In this document: positions 51,730-60,685 of the stretch, piece by piece
Numbering within the stretch: the stretch's first letter is position 1
Layout: each line of letters opens with the position of its first letter
Source: VXNE01 sp965206615
Lineage (GTDB): Bacteria > Pseudomonadota > Gammaproteobacteria > Pseudomonadales > Azotimanducaceae
Direction: 5' to 3'
Length of the DNA: 64,000 bases
Assembly (NCBI GenBank): GCA_965206615.1
Contig: CBDBKI010000004.1
Location: forward strand, 1-64,000
Program-made: the position numbers and the translations under genes
Notes under the pieces: model-generated
Told to the model about the DNA's origin: nothing
The model's input: the letters and a program-made list of their open reading frames with translations, nothing else
Databases searched by the model: none

Positions 51730-54330
51730 TCAGGCCGCGTCCTCGACCGGCTCCTCGAGGATACGCACCACGCCGTTGCTCCCGTCCACTTCGATCATCT
51801 GGCCGTCGGTCAGGATATCGGTCACCCCGTCGAGGCCCGAGACGCAGGGGAGTCCGTATTCGCGTGCGATGACGGCGCCGTGCTGGAGCGCCCCTCCTAC
51901 CTCGAGCACGACGCCGGCGGCGTTGATGAAGATCGGGGTCCAGCCGGGATCCGAAGCGTGCGTGACGAGGATCTCGCCTTTCTCCAGCGGCTTTTCGTAG
52001 GGCGCGTGCAGGATCTTGGCGGGGCCGCGCACTGTACCCGGTGCGATGGGATCGCCGACCAGTCCGTCCTCGGTTTCCGCCAGGGGCGCCTGTGGGATCT
52101 TGCCGCGGCTGTCGATCATGCGCGGCCAATTCCTGACGCGGTCGAGTTTTTCGCGAGGCGCAAGGTTCCGGGCGATCTGCGCGCGCAGGTCCGTGTCCGG
52201 GTCGCGTTCGGCCCGAGCCACCTGGGCCGGGGTCAGGTCGAAGACCTGGTGCGAACGGTCCAGCCGGCCCTCGCCCACGAAACGCTGGCCGAGGACCAGG
52301 GCGCGACGGCGCAGCAGGTCGACGGTGTAGACGAAGAAGTACTTCGGAGCCTCGCGATAGCCGGCGAGACTGCGAATGGTGTGCACGTGTTTCGCGACCT
52401 GCTTGTCCTTGCCACGGGCGCGCGCGATCGCGAGCAGTCGATCCACGGCGGTTCGCCGGCGCTGCTCCACGCCGCGCACCGTGTCGTTGTGGATGTCCAT
52501 CGCCCGCAACTGGTCGAAGAACGCCGGCAGGTTCTCGTAGGAGCGCGGCGTTCCCACGTCTATCTCCTTGATGCACCGGCATCCGAAGCGCGCCATGTAG
52601 GCGTCGTACGCACCCATGAAGTCATCGGAGTACGCCCGGGCCAGGATATTCGCGGCGAAGCTGTGGCCGTCTTCGGCCTCCTGCAGTTCGTCGAAAGACG
52701 CGAGCTCGAACATCCTGCGGCCCATCTCGGCGGTCGGGTTGCCAGGGAGGTCCATGTCGACCGCGGCCAGCAGATCGGTGGCTTCGGCATCGTCCTTGAA
52801 GAGCTTTGCGAGGCGGGATCGCGCGAGCATCGCCGGGACGAGGATCCCGGCGATGAGCGTCATCTGGGCGCCGAACCGGTCGGCGAACTCGTCCGCCATC
52901 TCGTCGAAGGGCACGTCCGTTCGCGCGCGGGCACGACACGCCGCGAGGTCGCCCTCGAACAGGGCCTGGTAGCTCCTGACGGTCTTGTCGGGGGCCGTCA
53001 GGCCCTTGAGGACCACGGGCAGACCCTTCAGCCCGAACAGCACCGCCTTGAGCGCGGCGCCCTTCAGGGGCTCCGGCACCTTGTCGGGGAGGTAGTCTCC
53101 CTTCAGGTCGATGCTTTCCATGAGCCGGCGTGTCGGCGTGTCATAGGTCTTCAGGAGGCTGCCGACGAAGACGCCGAGGGCCCTGGCGAGGTTGGACAGG
53201 TGCATGTAGTGGCGGCCGTCCATGTTGATGAGGGTTCCGTCCATCCCCCGGTCGATGATTCCGGCGTCGCCCTTGAGCTTCTCCGCCATCCTGCCGAACA
53301 CCACGCTGCCGAGCACGGAGAGCGAGTCGGAGAACCCCTGGTCGAGTACGATAGCGTCGAGGTAGAGGTTCTTCTGCGCGCCGGGCTCGGTGATCATGCC
53401 GGCGGGCAGCGGGACGTAGGCGGTGATGGGTCGCGACTGCAGGAGGTACAGCGTGCCGTCGTGGATGGCCCATTCGATGTCCATGGGTGCCCCGTAGTGC
53501 GCTTCGGCGTCCGTCGCCAGTTGCGCGACCGCCAGCGCCTGCTCGTCGGTCAGGCTCGGGGCCTCGGGGTCCGCGTTGTCGCGCTCCTCGGTACCGCCGC
53601 CGTTGACGAGCCATGCGGCATGTGACTTTGAGGCGATGCCGCGCTCGAGGATCTCGCGGCGCACCTTCTCCACGACGTAGGTGTCGGGGGTGACGTGACC
53701 GTTCACCACCGTTTCGCCGAGCCCGAAGTTGGCGTTGATCACGGCCTCGTCGTAGCAGTTGTTCTGCGGGTTCAGCGAAAAGGCGACACCGCTCACGTCG
53801 GACGGCACCTGCTCCTGCACGATGACCGCGATGCGCGGGTCGTCGGTGGCCATGCCGTGCTGGCGTTTGTAGGTCACGATGCGTTCGTCGAACACGGAGG
53901 TGAAGCTGGTGCGCAGGGCCTCCTGCAGTGTGTCCGGGGTTACGCCCAGGGTCGTTTCGTAGCCGCCGGCGAAGGAGGTGCCGGCGAGGTCTTCCTCTGG
54001 TGAGGAGGAGCGTACGGCGAAGCAGTGCTGGGCGTTCAATGCCCCGATGGCATCGTGCAGCTCGGCCCGCTGCTCGTCGGTCAGCGTGAGGGACGCACAG
54101 TCGGCCTTGACGGCAGCGCAGGCGGCCCGGGTGTCGTCGCCGCTGTCGAGAAAGGCGTGCCAGGCCGAACCGGCACGCACCTCGTCGAGCCACGGCTGGA
54201 AGAAGTTCACGTCGAGCACGAAGCCGGTGGGTACCTTGAAACCCGCGGCCGTCGCCTCGATCAGCGAGCGTGCCTTGCCGCCGACCTGGCCGAGGGTGGG
54301 CACGGGCGTCCCGGAAAATGGATGAATCAT
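51730..54330 (-). CDS. PEP/ATP-dependent phosphotransferase, rifampicin-phosphotransferase-like, copy 1
   Basis: The 866-residue protein has an N-terminal PPDK/PEP-synthase ATP-grasp domain (HCFAVRSSSPEEDLAGTSFAGGYETTLGV, VIVQEQVPSDVSGVAFSLNP) and a C-terminal swivelling His domain with the phospho-His in LQHGAVIAREYGLPCV. The middle 450 residues are family-specific. Length and order equal those of rifampin phosphotransferase (about 865), which uses ATP to phosphorylate a hydroxyl. There is no PEP-binding TIM barrel, so it is not PEP synthase. The acceptor is unknown. ATG 54330 lies 14 nt after its paralog's stop. Confidence 0.85.
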   Translation of the reverse strand: MIHPFSGTPVPTLGQVGGKARSLIEATAAGFKVPTGFVLDVNFFQPWLDEVRAGSAWHAFLDSGDDTRAACAAVKADCASLTLTDEQRAELHDAIGALNAQHCFAVRSSSPEEDLAGTSFAGGYETTLGVTPDTLQEALRTSFTSVFDERIVTYKRQHGMATDDPRIAVIVQEQVPSDVSGVAFSLNPQNNCYDEAVINANFGLGETVVNGHVTPDTYVVEKVRREILERGIASKSHAAWLVNGGGTEERDNADPEAPSLTDEQALAVAQLATDAEAHYGAPMDIEWAIHDGTLYLLQSRPITAYVPLPAGMITEPGAQKNLYLDAIVLDQGFSDSLSVLGSVVFGRMAEKLKGDAGIIDRGMDGTLINMDGRHYMHLSNLARALGVFVGSLLKTYDTPTRRLMESIDLKGDYLPDKVPEPLKGAALKAVLFGLKGLPVVLKGLTAPDKTVRSYQALFEGDLAACRARARTDVPFDEMADEFADRFGAQMTLIAGILVPAMLARSRLAKLFKDDAEATDLLAAVDMDLPGNPTAEMGRRMFELASFDELQEAEDGHSFAANILARAYSDDFMGAYDAYMARFGCRCIKEIDVGTPRSYENLPAFFDQLRAMDIHNDTVRGVEQRRRTAVDRLLAIARARGKDKQVAKHVHTIRSLAGYREAPKYFFVYTVDLLRRRALVLGQRFVGEGRLDRSHQVFDLTPAQVARAERDPDTDLRAQIARNLAPREKLDRVRNWPRMIDSRGKIPQAPLAETEDGLVGDPIAPGTVRGPAKILHAPYEKPLEKGEILVTHASDPGWTPIFINAAGVVLEVGGALQHGAVIAREYGLPCVSGLDGVTDILTDGQMIEVDGSNGVVRILEEPVEDAA

Positions 54331-54344
54331 GGGTTTCCTCCCTG

Positions 54345-56933
54345 TCAGGCGGCGTCGTCCAGGATACGCACGACCCCGGCGCTGCCGTCCACTTCGATCA
54401 TCTGGCCGTCCTCGATCAGGTCCGTGATCCCGTCGAGGCCGGACACGCAGGGGAGTCCATACTCCCGGGCGATGACCGCCCCGTGCTGCAGTGGTCCGCC
54501 GACTTCGAGCACCACGCCGGCCGCATTGACGAAAATTGGGGTCCATCCGGGATCGGATGCTCGGGTGACCAGGATCTCGCCCTCTTCGAGGGGTTTCTCG
54601 TACGGCGCGTGCAGCACCTTGGCGCGGCCGCGCACCGTTCCCGGCGCGATGGCGTCGCCAACGAGCCCGTCTTCCGTCTCGGAGAGCGGCACGCGCGGAA
54701 TCCTGCCGCGGCTGTCGATCACGCGCGGCCAGTCCTTGACCCGGTCGAGGTGACGGCGCGTGGACAGGTTTCTCTCGATGGCGGCGCGTACGTCGAAGCC
54801 GGCGTCTCGTTCCGCCTCCCCGAGCTGGAACGGGCTCAGGTCGAAGACCTCTTGCGGATCGTCCATCCTGCCTGCGGCGACCAGGCGCCCGGCAAGGGTC
54901 AGCGCGCGGCGGCGCATCAGGTCGACGACGTGGATGAAGAAGAACTTCGGCGCTTCCCGGTAGCCGGCGGCGCTACGGACCGTGTTGGCGAGTTTTCGGA
55001 CCTGCTTCTCCTTGCCCCGCGCCCGCGCGATCTCGAACAGGCGTTCGTGCGCTTCGATGCGACGCCGCTCGGCCGTGGCGATGGCGCCCGTTCCGAGGTC
55101 GATGGCGCGTAGCTGGTCGAAGAACGCCGGCAGGTTCTCGTAGGACCGCGGCGTCGCGATGTCGATCTCCTTGATGCCGCGGCAGCCGAAACGGTCCATG
55201 TAGAGATCGTAGGCCGTCATGAAGTCCGCCGAGTACGACCGGGCGCGAATCTTCGCCTCGAACGCGTCGCCGTCTTCGGTCGCCTGGAGTTCGTCGAACG
55301 ATGCCAGCTCGAACATCCGGCGCCCCATCTCGGCGGTCGGATTGCCGGGCAGGTCCATCTCCAGCGCGACGAGCAGGTCCCGGGCTTCCGCGTCGTCCCG
55401 GAACAGCCTCGCGAGCCGGGGGCGGGCGGCCATGGACGCGGCGATCGCGCCGATGGACTGGAGCTGGTTCTGGAACAGGGCGAGGAGCGCCTCCTGCATC
55501 TCGTCGAACGGCGTCTCCTGCCCAATGAGGGCGCGGCAGCGCTCCAGGTCTCCCTCGAAGAGACGGTCGTAGTCCCGCAGGGATTTCTCGAGGTTGACGA
55601 ATCCCCTGACCACGGTCGGCAGGAGCCTGAACCCGGTCTTTGCCATCTTCCAGCGCGCGCCCTCGAGGGCCTCTGGCAGCTTCTTCGGCCGGTACTCGGC
55701 CTTGAAGTCGACGGAGTCGAGAATCTTGCGCGTCGGTGTGTCATAGGTCTTGATGAGGCTGCCCATCATGGACATGCCCAGCGCGCGCAGCATGGCGGAA
55801 AGATTGATGTACTGACGCCCGTCCATGTTGACGATCGTTCCCTCCGCTCCCGCGTCGACCATGATCTCGGCCTTCATCAGGACCAGCATTCGGCCCCAGA
55901 GGTCGGCGCCGAGCACGGAGAGGGAGTCTCCGAAACCCTGGCTCAGCACGACGACGTCGAGGTAGAGCCTCTTTTGCGCGCCGGGCTCCGTGATCATGCC
56001 CGCGGGCAGCGGGACGTAGGCAGTGATGGGCCGCGACTGCAGGAGGTACAGCGTGCTGTCGTGGATGGCCCACTCGATGTCCATCGGTGCGCCGTAGCGC
56101 GCTTCGGCGTCGCCCGCCAGTTGCGCCACGGCCAGCGCCTGCTCGTCGGTCAGGCTCGGCGCTTGCGGGTCCCCGTTGTCGCGTTCCTCCGTGCCGCCGC
56201 CGTTGACGAGCCACGCCGCGTGCGACTTCGAAGCGATGCCGCGCTCGAGAATCTCGCCGCGTACCTTCTCCACGACATAGGTGTCGGGTGTGACGTGACC
56301 GTTCACCACGGTTTCGCCGAGCCCGAAGTTGGCGTTGATGACGGCCTCGTCGTAGCAGTTGTTCTGCGGATTGAGCGAGAAGGCGACGCCGCTGACCTCG
56401 GACGGCACCTGCTCCTGCACGATGACGGCGATGCACGGGTCGTCGGTGGCCATGCCGTGCTGGCGCTTGTAGGCGACGATGCGTTCGTCGAACACGGAGG
56501 TGAAGCTGGTGCGCAGGGCCTCCTCGAGCGTGTCCGGAGTTACCCCCAGCGTGGTCTCGTAGCCGCCGGCGAAGGAGGTGCCGGCGAGGTCTTCCTCCGG
56601 CGAGGAGGAGCGCACGGCGAAGCAGTGCTCGGCGTTCAATGTCCCGAGGGCCTCGCCGAGGGCGGCCTGCTGCTCGTCGGTCAGTGCAAGCGACGTGCAG
56701 GCCGCCTTGACGTCATCGCAGGCGGCCCTCGTGTCGTCATCCCCGCTGTCGAGGAAGGCCTGCCAGGCCGAACCCGCACGCACCTCTTCGAGCCACGGCT
56801 GGAAGAAGTCGACGTCCAGCACGAAGCCGGCGGGCACGTTGAAGCCGGCGGCGGTGGCTTCGATGAGGGAACGGGCCTTGCCGCCGACCTGGCCGAGTGC
56901 GGGTGGCGGCGTGGTGGAGAACGGGTGAATCAT
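54345..56933 (-). CDS. PEP/ATP-dependent phosphotransferase, rifampicin-phosphotransferase-like, copy 2
   Basis: The 862-residue tandem paralog of the preceding gene shows the same start MIHPFSTTPPPALGQVGGKARSL, same ATP-grasp motif, and phospho-His in LQHGAVIAREYGLP. Terminal domains are nearly identical, whereas the middle (acceptor) region differs clearly (for example LEMDLPGNPTAEMG against VDMDLPGNPTAEMG; other segments change more). This suggests that the two act on different acceptors. Both genes are transcribed as one unit. No rifamycin biosynthesis or transport gene is nearby. Confidence 0.85.
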   Translation of the reverse strand: MIHPFSTTPPPALGQVGGKARSLIEATAAGFNVPAGFVLDVDFFQPWLEEVRAGSAWQAFLDSGDDDTRAACDDVKAACTSLALTDEQQAALGEALGTLNAEHCFAVRSSSPEEDLAGTSFAGGYETTLGVTPDTLEEALRTSFTSVFDERIVAYKRQHGMATDDPCIAVIVQEQVPSEVSGVAFSLNPQNNCYDEAVINANFGLGETVVNGHVTPDTYVVEKVRGEILERGIASKSHAAWLVNGGGTEERDNGDPQAPSLTDEQALAVAQLAGDAEARYGAPMDIEWAIHDSTLYLLQSRPITAYVPLPAGMITEPGAQKRLYLDVVVLSQGFGDSLSVLGADLWGRMLVLMKAEIMVDAGAEGTIVNMDGRQYINLSAMLRALGMSMMGSLIKTYDTPTRKILDSVDFKAEYRPKKLPEALEGARWKMAKTGFRLLPTVVRGFVNLEKSLRDYDRLFEGDLERCRALIGQETPFDEMQEALLALFQNQLQSIGAIAASMAARPRLARLFRDDAEARDLLVALEMDLPGNPTAEMGRRMFELASFDELQATEDGDAFEAKIRARSYSADFMTAYDLYMDRFGCRGIKEIDIATPRSYENLPAFFDQLRAIDLGTGAIATAERRRIEAHERLFEIARARGKEKQVRKLANTVRSAAGYREAPKFFFIHVVDLMRRRALTLAGRLVAAGRMDDPQEVFDLSPFQLGEAERDAGFDVRAAIERNLSTRRHLDRVKDWPRVIDSRGRIPRVPLSETEDGLVGDAIAPGTVRGRAKVLHAPYEKPLEEGEILVTRASDPGWTPIFVNAAGVVLEVGGPLQHGAVIAREYGLPCVSGLDGITDLIEDGQMIEVDGSAGVVRILDDAA

Positions 56934-56974
56934 GGTGAACCCCCAGGGTGTGTCGAAGTCGAGCGTGCCGTGTA

Positions 56975-57019
56975 GTTTCGCATAGCGAAACGTTGGACGC
57001 CCCCGTCGGCAGGGGCGTC
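56975..57019 (-). terminator. Hairpins after the gene at 57018
   Basis: Read on the minus strand, GACGCCCCTG..GGGGGCGTC (57019-56996) overlaps the stop codon, and GTTTCGC-TAT-GCGAAAC (56991-56975) follows. There is no T-run. They lie between two same-strand genes and probably attenuate readthrough into the tandem phosphotransferase genes. Confidence 0.4.
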
Positions 57020-57941
57020 AGAGCAGATGCAGGATGGGTACGGTGACGGTCGCCTGCGTGTCGCCGAGCTGCTTGTCCCCGACGATGCCCCGGAAGAACG
57101 TGCTGCCGGTCAGGTCGTGGAAGTACTGTACGCCGGGGTAGTAGACGAACGCGACGCCGTCGAACGTAGCGTCTCCTTCGAGCGTCACCGACGCGCCCAT
57201 GTGCATGGGACCGTGCCCGCCCCGGGCCATGACCCCCATCATGGCGCTCCCGTAATCCGCGTTCGCGGCTACCTCATCGGGCGTGCCCCCCTGCAGGAGA
57301 TTCGCGACCAGAATGGCGTCCCTGCCGAGTTCACGCTCCGCGAGCAGCCTTGCCCTCAGCTCTCGCAGGGTCTCTGCGAGGGGACCCGCGGTCGCCGGCT
57401 CGAAGGGGAGAGCGGAAGGCTGGAACGTGACGGCCTGTGCGACCCTCGACGCGAGCAGCGCCTGCGGGAGCATCAGGTTGCCGAAAGCCGAGCGCTTCAT
57501 GCCGTGGGCGTAGATCGCACCGAATTCGGCCAGCGCCGTCTGCACGGCCGCGTTACCGCGATAGGCGTCGTAGGCGGAGCGGTCGTCGAACTGCACGAGC
57601 GTCACCGCATCCCACGCGACCTCCTCGCCGAAGGCCTCGGTCAACTGGCTGGAGGAGAGGGCGTTCATGGCCGTTTTCCCCGCATACACCGTCTGTGCGC
57701 CGGGAAAGGCGTCGGTCGCCGCGCGCAGGGTGCGCATGGCATCGAACAGTTCCGCGGCCGGCGCGACTCTCAGGAAGGTCACGACATGGAGGGCGTCGCT
57801 CGAGTGGAACACCTCCTGCCGGTCGTGCAGCACGGTGCGCCGGGCGTCGAGGTAGCGCAGGTGCTGCCACCCCATCGCGGCTGCTGCCGCCACCAGGGCG
57901 ATGACGAGGATCCACAACAACGTCCTGCCCACTGCGCTCAT
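57018..57941 (-). CDS. Membrane-anchored protein with dimeric alpha/beta-barrel-like repeats (DUF1330-like)
   Basis: The 307-residue protein starts with a hydrophobic anchor (TLLWILVIALVAAAAAMGW). Two related segments follow: LHVVTFLRVAPAAELFDAMRTL..TVYAGKTAMNALSS..WDAVTLVQFDDRSAYDAYRG and AILVANLLQ...GASVTLEGDATFDGVAFVYYPGVQYFHDLTGSTFF. Both follow the ferredoxin-like dimeric barrel pattern of DUF1330 and related ligand-binding proteins (strand, helix, VLVEFPS-type phrase, Y/D/H near the end). It would sit in the periplasm. Function is not known; it precedes the phosphotransferases. Confidence 0.6.
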   Translation of the reverse strand: MSAVGRTLLWILVIALVAAAAAMGWQHLRYLDARRTVLHDRQEVFHSSDALHVVTFLRVAPAAELFDAMRTLRAATDAFPGAQTVYAGKTAMNALSSSQLTEAFGEEVAWDAVTLVQFDDRSAYDAYRGNAAVQTALAEFGAIYAHGMKRSAFGNLMLPQALLASRVAQAVTFQPSALPFEPATAGPLAETLRELRARLLAERELGRDAILVANLLQGGTPDEVAANADYGSAMMGVMARGGHGPMHMGASVTLEGDATFDGVAFVYYPGVQYFHDLTGSTFFRGIVGDKQLGDTQATVTVPILHLL

Positions 57942-57975
57942 TCTGGTGACCTCCCTCGAATGCGTTGCCGTGCGG

Positions 57976-58311
57976 CTACAACTGTTCCGCGAACTTCGCC
58001 TCGGTCCGGTGGTAGTTCTCGCGCCCCGGGTTCCGGTCCATGATGGACCGCCACTCGTCGTTCGCGAAGACGCCGCCCATCACGGAGTGGCGCGTCTCGA
58101 TGTCGTCCCAGCGGATGATCCACGTCACGGTGGCGGACCCGAGATCGTCCTGGGGCTTGCCGTTCACCTCCGGGGGCTCGTCGACGTTCACCCAGAAGCC
58201 GACGAGATCGAGGTGCTCGCGGATGTAGGGCAGCGCGATGTCGGTTGCCCACGCCCGATACTCGGACATGAGGCTGGGTTCGTAGTGGTAGTTGCGGATC
58301 TCGTAGATCAT
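57976..58311 (-). CDS. NIPSNAP-family protein
   Basis: The 111-residue protein has the NIPSNAP pattern: MIYEIRNYHYEPSLMSEYRAWATDIALPYIREHLDLVGFWV, and WIIRWDDIETRHSVMGGVFANDEWRSIMDR. It is a small dimeric alpha/beta-barrel protein of unknown biochemical role that often lies beside oxidoreductase genes. It precedes the anchored protein at 57018 by 34 nt and may be part of the same unit. Confidence 0.85.
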   Translation of the reverse strand: MIYEIRNYHYEPSLMSEYRAWATDIALPYIREHLDLVGFWVNVDEPPEVNGKPQDDLGSATVTWIIRWDDIETRHSVMGGVFANDEWRSIMDRNPGRENYHRTEAKFAEQL

Positions 58312-58346
58312 CGTTTCCCCTTCAGGCGTGTGGTCTCAGGAACGCA

Positions 58347-59552
58347 TCATCTTCCGGCGGCGGCCGTTGGATCGAGATGGGCGGCGAGTGCCGACAGGAA
58401 CGCCTCGCGATGTTGCGGCGCAGCGCCTCCAATCGCCGTGGGCCAGGCGCTGTGCGTTGCCACGACCAGGCGTCGGTCCGGATACACGGCGATGGTCTGT
58501 CCGAAGATACCGAGCGCCCGGTACTCGCCTTCGGGCCACAGCCACCAGAGGTAGCCGTAACCGTCGAAGCCCTTCGACGGCGTAGTCGACGCTGCCATCC
58601 AGCCCTCGGGTAGCACCCGTGTACCGTCGGCGAGCGCACCGCCCGCCAATGCGAAGAGGCCGACCCGTGCATAGTCGCGCAACGTGGCGTTGATGCAGCA
58701 ACCGCCGAGTTCACCGCCGCCGGGCCCGTGGGTCATCCAGTTGGCGTCCGCCTCCATGCCGAACGGTTGCCACACCTTGTGGGTCAGGTACGTCGCCAGG
58801 TTGTTGCCGATGGCGGCGCGCAGGACCGCGCCGACCAGGTTCGTTTCGGCGGTGTTGTAGTTGAACTTCTCGCCGGGGGGCGCCACCCGGGGTTTCGTCG
58901 ACAGCACGCCGTACAGGTCGATCAGGTTCTGCGGCATCGTATTGACGTCCGAGGCGGGGTCCGCGTAGTCCTCGTTCCAGGCGACGCCGGACGCCATCTG
59001 CAGCAGGTTGCCGATCGTCACGTCGTCGTATGCGGAGCCCTTGAGACGCGGCAGGTAGGCGGTGACGGGTTCGTCCACCGATTCGATGTAGCCGTCCAGG
59101 ATGGCCGCGCCGGCGAGCGTGGAAACGACCGACTTGGCGACCGAGAACGATACCCAGCGGCTCGACGCGTCGTTGCCGGCGGCGTAGCGTTCGAGCAGCA
59201 CCGTGCCGTCCTGCACGGCGATCAGCCCGACGACGTTGCCGCGGTCCATGTAGTCGTCGATGCGGAGGGCCTCGCCTTCGAACTCGTAGGTGAGTTCGGT
59301 TACCGGCTCTTCCGATGCGGGCAGTGGCAGGACTTCTCCGCCCGCCTCTATGCTGCGGGTGGGGAAGATGGAGGCGATGTTCCGGAAACCGGCCACCTTC
59401 TCCTCCGGCTCCCAGAACAGAAATCGCCCGGGATCGCCGAAGTGCGCGGCGTCGTCCTTCGGGTCCACGTAGGGGGCCTCGGCGTAGGCCGCACCGGCCA
59501 GCGCGACCGCAGCGCAGATGGGCAGCCCGGCGCGCAGGAGACTTCGTGTCAT
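58347..59552 (-). CDS. Secreted serine hydrolase, beta-lactamase-like
   Basis: The 401-residue protein has a signal peptide (LLRAGLPICAAVALAGAAYA), nucleophile in SVAK (VSFSVAKSVVSTLAG), the Tyr motif YNTAE and HxG-like GIFGQ near the C-terminus. The LQMASGVAWNEDYADP block is typical of class C beta-lactamase-like esterases. It is only distantly related to the one at 24891. Start ATG 59552. It lies 42 nt after the GrdB-like selenoprotein gene and may be cotranscribed. Confidence 0.88.
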   Translation of the reverse strand: MTRSLLRAGLPICAAVALAGAAYAEAPYVDPKDDAAHFGDPGRFLFWEPEEKVAGFRNIASIFPTRSIEAGGEVLPLPASEEPVTELTYEFEGEALRIDDYMDRGNVVGLIAVQDGTVLLERYAAGNDASSRWVSFSVAKSVVSTLAGAAILDGYIESVDEPVTAYLPRLKGSAYDDVTIGNLLQMASGVAWNEDYADPASDVNTMPQNLIDLYGVLSTKPRVAPPGEKFNYNTAETNLVGAVLRAAIGNNLATYLTHKVWQPFGMEADANWMTHGPGGGELGGCCINATLRDYARVGLFALAGGALADGTRVLPEGWMAASTTPSKGFDGYGYLWWLWPEGEYRALGIFGQTIAVYPDRRLVVATHSAWPTAIGGAAPQHREAFLSALAAHLDPTAAAGR

Positions 59553-59593
59553 CGATGGCGTTCCTGTCGACTTCGCCGCGGGATCGGCCGTGG

Positions 59594-60460
59594 CTATTCG
59601 GCGCGCACGCGCCCCTGGTAACGGAGTTGCTGCCGCTGGGCGCGGCGCGCCTCGCCCATCGCCGCGAGCCGCGCGACGTCCTGCTCCCGAATCTCCATGT
59701 ACCGATCGCGCCAGGCTTCGTCGGCACTCCATCGGTACGGCGTGCGGACGACTGCCCGAGGACCGGAGGCGTTCTCCAGCAACTCGAGCCCGGTCGCGAC
59801 CACCGCTCGCTGCATGTCCGTGTCGTACGGCCGCCCGCAGGGATTGCCGAGGGGGAAGTCGGTGAACACGAACCTGGGTACGCCGCAGTGGGCGACGATA
59901 TCCATGGCCGACCCGAGGATGATCGTGGGAATGCCGGCGGCTTCGAGGTGGCGAGCGACCAGACTCACGGTCTGGTGGCAGACGGGTCACAACGGGACGA
60001 GCAGGGCGATGTCCGCGCCGTCCTCCCGGCAACGTTCGAGCACCTCCGGGGCGTCGTTCGTCATCGTGCGCCGCTGGCTGTACTCGGTGGGCACGCAGTG
60101 GAATCGGCGGGTCAGGTTCCCGACGCGGCCCGCGTCGCTCAGTTCGCGCAGCTGATCGATCGGAAAGTAGGAGTTGAGATCGTCGAGATGCGTCGCGCGC
60201 CTGTCCCACGAGAGGTCGTTGCCATAGAGGCGTTCCGGCGGATCGGCGGTCTCCCCCGAAGCCACGAAGCGCGGATCACTGGCTTGCCGGTCGTAGAGGG
60301 CTGCCGTGGTGATGAGCGCGAGCGTCGACTCGGGAACGGGTTTGGCGGGGGGTGTGAACGGCGTGTCCTCGAACTGTGCCCACGCGTAGGGTTTCTCGAA
60401 CCCCTGCGCCGCGTAGTAACGCCGCGTGCGGTCGATGTAGGGTACGGGTTGTGCGGTCAT
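59594..60460 (-). CDS. GrdB-like selenoprotein, in-frame UGA as Sec158
   Basis: One 288-residue frame runs from ATG 60460 to TAA/TAG-type stop at 59594 with an internal TGA at 59987-59989. Around it the sequence is DGADIALLVPL-U-PVCHQTVSLVARHLEAAGIP. The V-P-x-U-P-V-C-H-Q-T-V core matches the selenocysteine site of selenoprotein B of glycine/D-proline reductase-type complexes. The N-terminal part (STLALITTAALYDRQ, HLDDLNSYFPIDQLRELSDAGRVG) and C-terminal DFPLGNPCGRPYD agree with the related gene at 44611. A perfect SECIS-like hairpin follows. Sec probably attacks a substrate amine or sulfur bond; partner subunits are not visible nearby. Confidence 0.92.
59958..59989 (-). promoter_or_regulatory. 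Bacterial SECIS-like hairpin of the GrdB-like gene
   Basis: UGA, 10-nt spacer, stem ACCAGAC (59976-59970), loop CGUGA, stem GUCUGGU (59964-59958). Seven perfect base pairs; the loop begins 17 nt after UGA and has G at its second position. It lies in coding sequence (HQTVSLV) and could be maintained for recoding. Confidence 0.85.
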
Positions 60461-60487
60461 GCGCAGCGATCATACCGGACAGGCGGC

Positions 60488-60574
60488 GTACAGGGGACGG
60501 GCTTGTCCCGTCCCTTGCGATGGGCTTGCACGATCTCGGCTCGGCGAATGTAGGGGACGGGCTTGTCCCGTCCC
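60488..60574. repeat. Dispersed palindromic (REP-like) repeats
   Basis: Two copies of ACAGGGGACGGGCTTGTCCC / GTAGGGGACGGGCTTGTCCC at 60488-60514 and 60550-60574, with a unique spacer of about 35 bp. They belong to the family described at 16933. Confidence 0.65.
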
Positions 60575-60681
60575 GGCGCGACCTGCGGTCCCGGCGCGAC
60601 CTGCGGTCCCGGCGCGACCTGCGGTCCCGGCGCGACCTGCGGTCCCGGCGCGACCTGCGGTCCCGGCGCGACCTGCGGTCG
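60574..60681. repeat. 18-bp tandem repeat, six units
   Basis: Six back-to-back copies of CGGCGCGACCTGCGGTCC, with the last unit ending in G. The array is intergenic. The unit length is a multiple of three, so frames through it show periodic RRDLRS-like strings that are not a protein. Confidence 0.9.
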
Positions 60682-60685
60682 CGTT

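Noticed and set aside
51730..54330. Phosphoenolpyruvate synthase
   Set aside because: The TIM-barrel PEP-binding domain is missing, and the order ATP-grasp, middle, His domain fits rifampicin phosphotransferase-like proteins.
60574..60681. CRISPR array
   Set aside because: Units are contiguous 18-bp repeats with no spacers, and no cas genes are nearby.
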